A DNA stretch of 64,000 nucleotides. Origin: Siphonodentalium dalli. Its lineage: Eukaryota > Mollusca > Scaphopoda > Gadilida > Siphonodentaliidae. The stretch lies in NCBI GenBank assembly GCA_032622095.1, contig CP136064.1, positions 252,840,484 through 252,904,483 on the forward strand. The letters are read 5' to 3'. The translations under genes and the position numbers were made by a program. Positions 34,685 to 45,570 of this stretch are shown piece by piece (within the stretch, counting starts at the first letter, position 1; every line of letters begins with the position of its first letter). The notes beneath the pieces were generated by a model, which worked only from the letters and a program-made list of their open reading frames with translations, had not been told where the DNA came from and did not search any database.

Positions 34685-35141
34685 TGACCCGCCATATCAA
34701 ATCCAGTCGTAAGTCAGGATTTTGTTTACCCTGTGCCAATGCATTCTCGTATATATGCGAGTCGACCATAGGTCGCCTCGCATATATAAGAGAATGCATT
34801 GGCCTAACAATTTTTTACAATTTTAATAATTTGTTCTTGTATTCTTTAACAATTTTATAATTTCACCCATACAGAGCCCCAGACAAACATGAGCAGACGA
34901 TACTCTTCTATATGCTTCTATATATGTGTGGGGCTCCCTGCAGGGTAATGGATGTTTTTTTATTTTATGTCCTAAAAATTGTAAGAAACATTTATTTTAA
35001 AAAAATGATAACAAATTGTTAGGCCAATGCATTCTCTTATATATGCGAGGCGACCTATGGTCGACTCGCATATATAAGAGAATGCATTGGCACAGGGTAA
35101 AAAAAATCCCGACTTACGACTGGATTTGATATGGCGGGTCA
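34685..35141. mobile_element. MITE with long TIR sharing the hairpin core (copy 4)
   Basis: TIRs start tgacccgccatatcaaatcc and run with few mismatches for about 110 bp through the same gccaatgcattctct palindromes as in the TTAA-flanked copies. The outer arm differs from CCCTTTACCCAACA, and there is no TTAA at the ends. Element length is 457 bp. Confidence 0.8.
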
Positions 35142-35823
35142 GATATGTCGCTTTGGGCTATGCAACAAGTTCACGGTGTTCGTTGTTGCACTTATTACCC
35201 ATCTCAACATATCTATCGAGTTAATGGGAATCATTCTGCCCTTGTATTATCTCATTGTATGTCTGTCGTCTGTTATTTCCCCTGGACACCCCTCCAGATT
35301 AACAATATACCACTCTATATACTTCTATAACTGCTCTGGGAAAATCGATGTTCGCTTGTGTCACAATCCGGACAGGTAAAATTTGTGGGGATTTAACTAT
35401 TTCTATACCAAAGCATCATTGATGAGTAGTTATCCCGTAGGAAATTTCAGACAATAAGGTACTTATTATCTAAACAACTTACTTATTATCTACACAATTC
35501 TTTCAATAAATATGGCTCCCTCTGCACGTTTATTTATCTTCCGTCTGTTGTTATCACCTGAACATCCCTCCAAATCAATAATAGACCATTCCGACGTACA
35601 ATTTTTAACTCAGTGGAAGAATCAATTTTGCAATACTAAGGGTTAGACGTACATGGCTAATTCGAGCTTCCAAATTATGTCTACGTAACTTGGAAGGAGG
35701 TATAAGATAGTTTGACTAATACACAAAATATCGATATACCGGCTTCATATGCTCTGAAAAAACTTGCTATGTCACAGAAATGTTCCAGCTGTTTTCAATT
35801 TTCTCACAGAAGTGAAACACATG
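35142..35823. other. Intron 2 sequence, no feature recognised
   Basis: No ORF or repeat that I can support. Confidence 0.5.
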
Positions 35824-38182
35824 CATGGTCCGAATCGGCATCTCCAGTTTAGACCTTGTTTAAACTACCAGTTTAAACTGGGTTTTAGTATTTCTCCACC
35901 ACTGGGGCGACATAGATTTAGTCGATTGCGTTACTGTTGGCCACACTTGTCCAATTGCAAGGATAGGAGGCGTGGTCTGTATGTTTATTATCGCTACTTG
36001 TCAATGCATTGTCCGGTCACGAGACCTGTTGTCGCTATATAATCTCCTAATCAGGGCAATAACCCGTGCGCTTTGAGAAATCACGACGAATGTACGGTCT
36101 GTTGTATAGCGGTTAGATATTATCTAATATCATAGAGGAACATGACTTTTATAACTCAAAAATATCTCTTGAGGGCATGGGTGTGGGCCCCGCCACAAAT
36201 ACCCCATAGAAACACCACCACCCCGGGCCCGGTTACCATCCGGACGGGTGAAAATGGGGTATGGACCATTTTTGAGATCGGGAAGGATTTCGGCGAATTT
36301 TACGGCATGAATGGGTGGCTCACCCAAAATACCCGATAGAAACAACACCCCGGGATAACAGGGGTATGGACCATTTTCGAGAACGGTAAGGATTTAGGCT
36401 AATTAATTTGGCAGCAGGAGTGGGTGGCACGATCAAAATACACAATAGAAACACCCCCTACACACCCTCACCCTGGTGGTGTGCAACCAGAGGAGGTGGA
36501 AATTGGGTACGCCCAAATACCGAATATAAACACACCAACCCTCACCCCTGGGGAAGGGTACCTCAAATAACACATAAACACCACACCCCTCACATCCGGG
36601 CGGGGTGGGGTGGGTTACCACCCGAGGGGTGAAGATGGGATATGAACCATGTTCGAGAACGGTAAGGATTTCGGCCAATTTGACGACAGGGGTATGTGGC
36701 CCGCTCCAAATATATACTATAGACACCCTACCCTCATCCCTGGAGGGTACCACCATGCTGGGGTGAAAATGGGGTATGGAGCATTTTTATTCATTATTCG
36801 CAAAAACATGCCTCTGTTGGTCAATATATACCCCATAGAAACACCCCCACCCCTCACCCGGGTGTCGGAATGGGGTATGGACCGTTATCGAGAACGGTAA
36901 GGATTTCGGCCAATATGACGTCATTGGTGGGCGGCCCGCCATCAAATATAGTCCATAGAAACACCCCACCCTCACCGCGGGTGGTTCTACCCGAGCGGGT
37001 GAAAATGGGGTCCGGTGTGGGGGTTGGGTGTTTCTAGGGGGGGCATTTGGGATGTGCCACCCACCGTTCTCGAAAATGGTCCATACCCCATTTCACCCCC
37101 TCGGGTGGTACCCCCGGGTGAGGGTGTTTCTAGGGGGTAGCTGGAGTGGGCTACCCACACTGCTGACGTCAAATTGACCGAAATCCTTACCGTTCTCGAA
37201 AATGGTCCATACCCCATTTTCACCTCCTTGGGTGGTTCCCCCAGCGTTCAGGGTTGGGCTGTTTCTATGGGACATTTGAGTGGGCCATCCATCCATGCCG
37301 TCAATTGGCCGAAATCCTTACCAGTCTCGAAAATGGTTCATATCCCACGTTCACCCCCTCGGGTTGTACCCCCCCCCCCCCCCGAATGTGAGGGGTGGGG
37401 TGTTTCTATGGGAAAGAGACCTTTTTGTGAATAAGGAATCGGTTTCAAAAGTCATGTTCGTGTCTAACGTGTCAATCTGATCAGTCCGATCCCGCCATGC
37501 TCTCAGCCGCCAAACCGACATCCGAACGAGCGAATTGCAAACAGACATATATAGCAAGAAATCATCCATCACACTGGCACATATTTTGTTAGAATTTATC
37601 TCATAAGTACCGACATCGCCTCCCCGAATTCCACCAAGACTCTCCTGCATGTACATTGAGTGACAAATGCCCGCGCATAAACGCCTCCCCCAATTCAAAA
37701 TAAACACTCCCATATACGCGAAGAAACAACATCAATAATGGGCGGAAAAATCGGCCGAATAATTAAACCCAAAAAACTAGGTTTTAGTAAAACCTGGGGT
37801 AGGGTGGTTTAACTTTGATGTTTTTTCAAAGTATATTTAAAGGTATATTTTCGAGACGAGACGTATAGTACGTATACATCATATATACCTAAGCTTATAC
37901 TGATGATTATATAGCCAATTCACCACCAACAATTAGTAATATTACCATATTTTTATCCCGTCAATAAAATCTAGTTTCAATTGAGATCGAATTCCACAAA
38001 CTTAAACTGAGTTTATCACAAAACTGGGTTTAACTACACTAAAACCCAGTTTCACTCCCATAACACCTAGTTTAACTACAGTAAAACCAAGTTTAAATCC
38101 TACTTAAACCTAGTTTAAACTGGAGTTAAACCTGGTCTGGAATAAAACCTAGTCTAAACCAGAGATGCCGATTCGGACCATG
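35824..38182. mobile_element. 2.4-kb foldback element with inverted internal arrays
   Basis: TIRs catggtccgaatcggcatct (35824) and its complement (ending 38182) continue inward into gtttaaact-type tandem motifs on both sides (35850-35890 and 38000-38155). Inside, GC-rich units of roughly 100-280 bp spacing lie in one orientation from 36170 to about 37010, marked by cggtaaggatttcgg at about 36280, 36385, 36660 and 36895. They then lie in the opposite orientation to 37420, marked by ccgttctcgaaaatggtcca. No transposase is visible. This is the architecture of Foldback-type elements. Confidence 0.75.
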
Positions 38183-38699
38183 GTCTTTATTTATAGCATA
38201 TCAGGAATAGAATAACATGGAACCCTCTTTTCTGTTCCATCTGGTGCAAATTGTTGTATTTTGTTTGGGACCCAAACATTGTGTTCAGAGTTGTATTTTT
38301 TATTACTTCAATGCTCCTTTCTGTGACATGTACTGTTCTTAGAAAGGTAGATCAACTATTTATCGACCTATTTCGATACCGGGAAAAATTCAAATGCGAA
38401 TATTCCTAGATGTATTTTGAAGCACAGTGGCTGTAAATACATGTTGGTCGATAAATACATGCGCGTCAAATACTTTTATACAAACTTTATTTGCTGCGAA
38501 AGACTTAACAAAAATTAGTATTTGTTCTTCGGTATGAAACATTATAGAGCATCCATGTTTAGTCTATTATTGATATTGCTTGTATTAAACACGTTGTCTA
38601 TACTATCGAATCAATATAATGTGTTTAAGATAACTTTACTTCGTATCAAATATGGATAGGTTATACTAAGTATGCATCAAAATGGTGGATGTGCATGCA
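38183..38699. other. Intron 2 sequence, no feature recognised
   Basis: No ORF or repeat that I can support. Confidence 0.5.
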
Positions 38700-39270
38700 C
38701 TGCCAAAAACTATTTTCTTATTTTGAGGAATAAACTTAAAATAAGAAATATTGTCTTGGGAGTATACCTAGAACTTTTATTTACATCAAATTTTCTAACA
38801 TTTAGAAAATGAATTTCTTATAGAAATTCAAATTATAATTCAGAGAATATTTTTCTTACAATTTTCTAAGAAAGGATCCATTAGTTTCTCATCATTTCTT
38901 AATGGTAAGAAATAATTACTTAAATTTCATAATTGTAAGAAATAATTTCTTAAATTCCAGAAAGAAATATTCTCATAATCTAGAAAAGGGTAAGAAATAC
39001 TTTCTTATTAGTAAGAAATTATTTCTTAAATCTTTGAAAGTCATTTTCTCAGTATCTAGAAAAAGGTAAGAACAAAATTCTTAAATGGGTAGAAATTGTT
39101 TTCTCACTAGACTAGAAAAATAGAAAAGATTAGAAAAATTGGGAGTTTTCTTGTTCTTATATCTGGATAATATTTTTCTTAAAGTAAGAAATTATTTCTA
39201 ATACTTTAAGGACACTTTCTTACTTTCTAAAGAAATAAGAAAAATGTTCTTAAATTTCTAGAAATATAAG
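38700..39270. repeat. Block of short palindromic aagaaa/tttctt motifs
   Basis: About 20 variants of taagaaataatttcttaaa and tctagaaaaa in both orientations over 550 bp. Strong local self-complementarity, no fixed period. It ends near a cttgcataccagacaagca palindrome. Confidence 0.65.
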
Positions 39271-40113
39271 GAAATGTTTGTCTTGCATACCAGACAAGCA
39301 GCTATACAATTTAGATGGATATATGTGACGCATACAGCAAATTTATGATTAAATTGTCGACTTTTATCATACTTATATTATTAAAGATTGATTATCTCTT
39401 CCAGGCCACAATTACAACAACATATTTTTATAAATCCCGATTCAAGACTTCAAATAGCTATTTTGTGAATAAAATAAAGATAAAACTAAAGGTTGGGATA
39501 TTATGTCTATAAACGCATAATAAAGTTTATTTCGATTGCAAGAAAACGTTCCGAGCGTACCAATTAAGAGAACACTATCCTGTTAGCACCCTCAATATTG
39601 GCAAATGGTATTTCTGCTCTAAAATAGCCCTTAAAACTTTCCCGCTGGTGTAAAAAGAAATCCGAAATACAATTTATATTAATTGACAGAAACTATCTCG
39701 GACAGTTGTCCTCGACTAATATCTATTATTGTATACAACTTTCTGGGAAGGGATAGACTATTTTAAGACGCACATTGTACATGTGTTTGTCGAGTTGTGG
39801 TGTTTCTGGATCAGTTCAGAAACCAATGTCACGAAGCGTAACTGATTGATATAGTAATTAGAATAATCATTCAGAAAATCATAATATATACAACGCGTCC
39901 TTTTGTCTTTATCTACACTTTTTAAGAAATGGATGTTGATTTGCTTGCGTTCCATAGAGTATGGATCCAAGCTGGTATGACATTTTGTGTGGAAAGCGAA
40001 AGCGTTTCGCACATAAAAATGACAGACCAACTTGTATTCATGGAATGAAAAAAAATCAACATCCATTACTTATATTTACACTCAACCGAGTCAACTCGCA
40101 TATTAGAAGAGCA
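39271..40113. other. Intron 2 sequence with a small inverted repeat
   Basis: aagaaatggatgttgatttg (39925) and the complement-like aatcaacatccattact (40056) form an imperfect inverted repeat. Nothing coding recognised. Confidence 0.4.
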
Positions 40114-40117
40114 TTAA

Positions 40118-40509
40118 CCCTTTACCCAACAAACCGGCCAAAACCGGCCAAATAAAGCTTCAACAGCCTAAAATATCTTCGGTCTGTCTCAATAGAACCA
40201 TACAAATATGGATATCATTGGAACCGGCTCCTTGACCACATTGTGATAGTTACAGTTATGCCCTGTGCCAATGCATTCTCTTATATATGCAAGTCGACCA
40301 TAGGTCGCCTCGCATATATAAGAGAATGCATTGGCCTAAAAAAAATCTTTTTTTAACACTTTTTACCATTTTTCCTTACATTGTTTAACAATTTTATAAT
40401 TTTTAATGTGTTAAGCCAATGCATTCTCTTATATATGCGAGGCGACCTATGGTCGACTCGCATATATAAGAGAATGCATTGGCACAGGGTCGTTCTGTTG
40501 GGTAAAGGG
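40118..40509 (+). mobile_element. TTAA-flanked hairpin MITE, copy 5
   Basis: TTAA at 40114-40117 and 40510-40513. Same orientation and order of parts as copy 1, and nearly identical in the left arm (cggtctgtctcaata, gttacagttatgccctgtgc) and both palindromes. The high identity between the copies implies recent movement. Confidence 0.88.
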
Positions 40510-40725
40510 TTAAGCGAACAATTCAAACATTATTCTCGTGACTTGTTGCAAGTTGCGTCTACACAAAAATGGATGCAAGTTGGGGTAAGGGCGCGACGCC
40601 ATGTGACGCACGGTAATTTCGACCAATCAACGTCCTGCATTCATGTTCCACAGCGCGAATGCATGTGTAAATATTTACATGTACATGCATTCGGGCTGTG
40701 TAACTTGAATGCAGGAAGTTGGTTT

Positions 40726-40761
40726 GTTGGTTGGTTGGTTGGTTGGTTGGTTGGTTGGTTG
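40726..40761 (+). repeat. (TTGG)n microsatellite
   Basis: About eight tandem ttgg units in intron 2. Confidence 0.95.
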
Positions 40762-41062
40762 ACGAATAAATGAATTTGAGCCATGGATGAGTGTAAAATA
40801 CATTCATTGCGCTCTATGAATGATGTAAACAACATGGCATATATAACGAAAATGAGTTTTTGGCTCGAGCCGTTTATTCATTTTCGTTATAACTATCATA
40901 TTGTTATACGTGGTTCTTTGTCTATGAGTTTATTTAACTCTCATTTTTTACTCATAGTAATTTTTATTGGATATTTTCTGTTGAGTGTAGTAGGAGATGG
41001 TCCCATAAATGGCTGGATTTAGCGTACAGTCCTACTTTAATCATTTATGTTTATTATTCCAG

Positions 41063-41304
41063 CTGCAGATCCGGATCCAAATCTCTCCTTCTGGGTGGAC
41101 GGGAACGATGAAGCACAAGAGGGAGTCTGGGTAATCTGGGACGGAAGTAGGTTACCATACGCAAACTGGAACCCATTGGAACCGGATAACAACAACAACG
41201 AACAACATTGCATGGTGCTCGGAGAATGGGACGGAATTTTCGGCCCACTGGACGATCCATGTTGGAACAAACGGTCTTTTGTCTGCGAAGTTGATGTTGC
41301 GTAG
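41063..41304 (+). CDS. Secreted PAN/C-type lectin protein, exon 3 of 3
   Basis: The acceptor is tttattattccag; two bases complete the codon begun in exon 2 (Ala); stop at 41302-41304. It encodes the second half of the C-type lectin domain: LSFWVDGNDEAQEGVWVIWD is the core strand region, NWNPLEPDNNNNEQHC contains the calcium/sugar-site triplet as Glu-Pro-Asp, and GEWDG stands where many lectins have WND. The closing cysteines follow in DDPCWNKRSFVCEV. All six Cys of a long-form domain are present across exons 2 and 3. EPD is between the mannose-type EPN and galactose-type QPD, so sugar specificity cannot be read off. The protein ends three residues after the last CEV with no membrane anchor, consistent with secretion. 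Confidence 0.88.
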
Positions 41305-41880
41305 AACTGTAGAACTTTATTGTTAAACTAGGGGACTCCCGTCAAAAAGATGGTTTATAAATACTGTGTATTACTTTATGGTATGCGGTGATAATTCAAA
41401 TTGTTATTGTTCTTTGTGTTGTAACTATCTATCTATCTTTTATTACTGGAGACCCCTTTTCGTTTATTTTGTCCAGTGCGCTTCTGTGCAGAGTGGAGAT
41501 ATTGTGTGTTCAAATATTGAGATAGGAGAGTCAGGTTTAAGATGTACGTCACAACAAGGGGGATCTTTTTTTTCGTACATATAGGGGTGAAACAAAATCC
41601 GCCCAGCTGGGACCTATTTATATACCTGTAAAAATAAATGTGTTTTTCTTCAACAAACTGGGGACCCATCCATGCTTTTCCATGATTTTACTACATCTGA
41701 AATTGTGTAAGATACTTGCGTCCATCAAAATGAGTACCCCAATAACATATTATATGCAGACTTCGCACGATACACCGTCTCTATAAAAATAACATGACTA
41801 GCTCAGATATATTGTTCAAATCGAGTGACGGGTCTGAATGTTTATACCTTAGTTTATCAGACTCAAGAGATGAACTCAGC
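41305..41880 (+). other. Probable 3' UTR and downstream sequence of the lectin gene
   Basis: No ORF of note. An AATAAA at 41633-41638, 329 bp after the stop, could be the polyadenylation signal. Confidence 0.3.
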
Positions 41881-42664
41881 AGACAAAAATAACTCCAAAT
41901 GGTTATCCTTTGTCAAAAATTCTCTTTATGATTTGTAATTGCAATCAAATTGGATCACCCAGACTGCTGTTGAACTGAGAAATGCAAAAAAGGTTCTCAA
42001 ACAACGTCATTGGGATGCACTCCTCGTTGACATGAACACATCGGCTTCGTCGAATGCCCATTTTTATTGTTTTATTAAATCTGACTACGGTTATCCAAAT
42101 TACTTGAAGATTTTGCCGTCTAATCTATCGATATAACGCCTGAAGCTCAGAACAGCAAATCATAAACTGCGTATAGAATGCGCAAGATGGAAGAAATCTC
42201 CGAATGATAATGACAATAAGATATGCACCATATGTGGAGAATATTTAGGAGACGAATACCATTTAGTTAGTATATGCAGTCATTTGGATGAAATCAGAAA
42301 ACAATAAATCCCTGAATAGTTCTGGAAGAACCCTAGGAGAGAGAACTGCCATGGTCTCAATCTCTTTAAAATATAAGCCTCATAAAAGACTCTGCATATT
42401 TATAAGGTGTGCCTTTAGGAATGTGTCCTATTCTATATGAGCGGAATCATGTATTGTCATGGGTGAACACATGTAATTATCCCATTTGTTAAGTTTATGG
42501 CCTATTATTGTGGAATCTAATTTAATTACTGATGTATATATAAACATGAATATGTATTTGAAATGAACAATGATGAATGTGATATCCGAATGTGTGTACA
42601 TGGTGTATATACGTTTTGCTAGTTTCACTGTTATTTGACTTTTGCAATAAATCAATCAATCAAT
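41881..42664 (+). mobile_element. 3' end of a LINE with (AATC)n tail
   Basis: Translation from about 41889 reads NNSKWLSFVKNSLYDL, stop, QSNWITQTAVELRN...NLSI, stop, then RLKLRTANHKLRIECARWKK and KICTICGEYLGDEYHLVSIC. The last is the C-x2-C...H-x4-C knuckle of LINE ORF2 C-termini. At least three in-frame stops make it dead. The 3' UTR ends in aataaatcaatcaatcaat at 42646-42664, a tail like that of the SINE at 11015-11340. Confidence 0.8.
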
Positions 42665-42860
42665 TTTCCAGAGTTATTTATAAAGACATGTTTTTCTTTT
42701 CATGAAGGCACAAAAAAGCACTTTTGCTAACTGACGCGGATATTAAATTATTACCACTGCATCATTGTAATCATCAGCAATAGTAATAGAAATATCAACG
42801 GGAATATAATTCAGGAGGCGAGACCTTAAGTGCGTGTACAGAGGACAGCACAATACTGAA

Positions 42861-44009
42861 GCCAAATTCACATTTAATAGCCATTTACGCTTAAGCATAG
42901 TCCTTTAGACAATGCCATTACGATAAAGCGTAATTGAGATTTCCATTATACTTAAGCGTAATGGCATTTGAATTACGATCAAAGTAATGCCATTAAAGGG
43001 GTACTGTACACTAAGATAGGCGATTTTTTTATTTACTCCCATTGAAATAACTTTCAAGTTAGATTGTGTTCGTGTTATATGAGTTTCGTATAAACCTAAT
43101 TTAGCGAAGAAAATATTGATCTTGGAAACAAAAATATTACGATTTCAAACTATGCGCCATGTTTTTGACCTTCACCGGAGAAGACGCAGGAAGAACCGGA
43201 AGTTCATTGCTCACAGCTTCGATTGATGCATTCAATCTCTTCCATCGAACAATCTCACTCCCTATAAAATACTTGACGCTTTATGACTCTTGTTTCTTTC
43301 TCCTTTTTTCCCGAATCGGTTATAACGGGCCTTCTTTTACAGGTAACATGTTTTGTTTGCAACTCAATAATGTTCGCGAATGGCTGTCGATAAAAGACAC
43401 GCAACATATGCGATTTCAAGAACGGTAACTCGTAATGGCATAATTCTCCATTTTATGACTCCAGCCATAAATGAATTTATATTAAATAATTCAATTTTAC
43501 TTTTACGATAGCCTGTTAACCGGAACGTTTTCAGTAGACATCGTCGACTCAAATTAGTTATTTTATAATATAATATTCATATTAGATCGCTATTGTCACT
43601 GGGAATTTATTGAAATTGGGGTACAGTACCCCTTTAAGCTTAAGCGCAATTCAAATACCATATCTCCCCTGAAACTGAAATGGATGCAGCTAAATACTAA
43701 ACCTCTGACATTTATTTACCTTAGATTATTCCATAATATATAAGGTAGAAAGGCCATGAAATTCAATTTACACTAAAGCATATTGGAATTACGCTTAAGC
43801 AAAATGACATTATGCTTAAACGTAATGGAGTTGTGAGTGAGGCAATTACGCTTAAGTGTAATAGCATTTCGGATAAGCGTAGTGGCATCACGCTTAAACG
43901 TAATGCTTTACACTTAAGCGCAATAACATTACGCTTAAACATAATGATATTACGATTATGAATAATGCTTTATACTTAAGCGTAATTAGCTATTAAATGT
44001 GAATTTGGC
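42861..44009. mobile_element. TIR element rich in cttaagcgtaat repeats, with a nested element
   Basis: Ends gaagccaaattcacatttaa (42861) and ttaaatgtgaatttggcctc (to about 44009) are complementary. Just inside both ends are many degenerate copies of cttaagcgtaatggcatt in alternating orientation (42885-42995 and 43640-43990). A second element sits in the middle, so the left and right halves were once contiguous. Confidence 0.75.
42996..43637. mobile_element. Nested TIR element, AAAGGGGTACTGTAC ends
   Basis: Left end aaaggggtactgtac, right end gtacagtaccccttt, giving a 15-bp perfect TIR and a length of about 640 bp. A frame of 89 codons at 43159 has no known motif. The right half is related to 26690-26850, so the family has at least two members here. 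Confidence 0.75.
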
Positions 44010-44859
44010 CTCCCCATCTTTCATCTTCTTTGTCGTGCAAGTCGCATACAGAGTAAATCTTTGTTCATGAACTTTCTCATTTCGAAATCTGCCAGTTTCT
44101 ATTTTCAGTGGAAGTATTCCGCAGCGAAATTGAGCTAAAATCGATCGGTGATATTTGTCAGTGTTGATACTAATATATTTCTCAGGTTTTCTTGAATAGT
44201 CTGCAATTTCGTTAGTTTTGGAATATAGTTAAATTTTCTAGCCAGTTATCTAGATCGTTAGCATGACATGTGTGTATATTTGCAAAGGACTCCGCAGTAT
44301 ATATGTTGAAACACGTGCATATCGAATCCCCGTGGACAATTACAACACCTCCGCGTAGAAATTTGTGTTTACATCGCATCTCGTTTCTTGTGTTTACATC
44401 GCATCTCGTTTCTTCTATCGGTTCGTACAGCAAGTTATGAACTGAAATTCACAGTGCGGGTTGGCAAGATGTCCTCCTAAACACACATGTCTTAGACAAT
44501 ACAAAGGTATGACAATTTAGTTGGAATTACCAAACATTTTATCAAACTGATTTTTTTCGTTGATAATGCTGTACCTGGCTAATGAACAGGATATAAACAC
44601 ACCATGTGCCATCTCAATTATTCGAAGGCCCATACATATGTTAGAAGAGTCTCCCAAATTGACGAACGACCAAATATTAGCATTTACCTGTCCATTATAA
44701 AAAGTGACCCTCTTGTATAAGGTACGGCATATTTTAATAACAAAAACAATGCCCAAAAACGATCGAACCTTGTTGGCAGCCCAACGAATCATGCACGCTC
44801 CCAGTGAATTCTCCTATTGATTGCGCCGTGTAACATTGACATGCATACGAAAGATAACG
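44010..44859. other. Spacer, no feature recognised
   Basis: A 23-bp tandem duplication (gtgtttacatcgcatctcgt) lies at about 44366-44413. Confidence 0.5.
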
Positions 44860-44861
44860 TA

Positions 44862-45308
44862 TGGTTACACTGGTGTAAATAGGGTTCGGAATTACATCTA
44901 GCGGATATAGGAGAGAATAAAATAGACACTGGGCCCTGATTGGTCAATAGCCTTGTGTGCTTTTTGTATAAAAAATATCATCACACCTCTTCCCTATGAT
45001 TTCCCATATGTAAAATAGCCATTGGCACAGGAATTAACCCTTTGTAGTGAAGTTTGAATTTTTTGGTGTGGTCTAAAATATGACAGTATTTTTTTATGCG
45101 GATCTGACACTAGTTATGAAAACACAAGATTTAAAGGCGAATTCCCTGCTGGACGGACCTGATTTTTTGTGTAAAAAGTTTCCTCAAATGTCAATTTTTC
45201 AGATTTAAAGAAAAATTTGGACCCAAAATTTATATTGCCAACAGTATCGGCTAAAACGTTAGCACTGAGGCCTATGGAAAACATTTACACCAGTGTAACC
45301 GTATCTGG
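44862..45308. mobile_element. Possible short TIR element
   Basis: atggttacactggtgtaaat (about 44864) and atttacaccagtgtaacc (about 45285) are complementary over about 20 bp and lie 440 bp apart. No target duplication was established. Confidence 0.4.
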
Positions 45309-45365
45309 TCCATTAGGCTGTACATTAGAGTTCTCTCTCCTCGAATACCAAACCAACGTCAATAA

Positions 45366-45369
45366 AGTC

Positions 45370-45428
<59 letters not shown>

Positions 45429-45570
45429 TCTCTCTCTCTCTCTCTCACTCTATCTATCTCCTCTCTCTTTTCCCATCTTTTTCCCCTCTCTCTCTCTCTC
45501 TCACTCTCCCCCGCTCTCCCTCTCGCTATCTCTCTTTCTCTCTCTCGCTCTCACTCTATCTCTCTCGACT
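45366..45570. repeat. (CT)n microsatellite
   Basis: About 200 bp of almost uninterrupted CT, with TATC and CCCC breaks in the right half. Confidence 0.97.

Noticed and set aside
34494-34712. Unspliced continuation of the lectin frame past 34626
   Set aside because: The continuation lacks lectin features, and splicing at 34626 to 41063 restores the domain and the frame.
36130-37713. Several Gly/Pro-rich frames of 60-120 codons on both strands
   Set aside because: They lie in the GC-rich inverted array of the foldback element, are open on both strands and have no domain.
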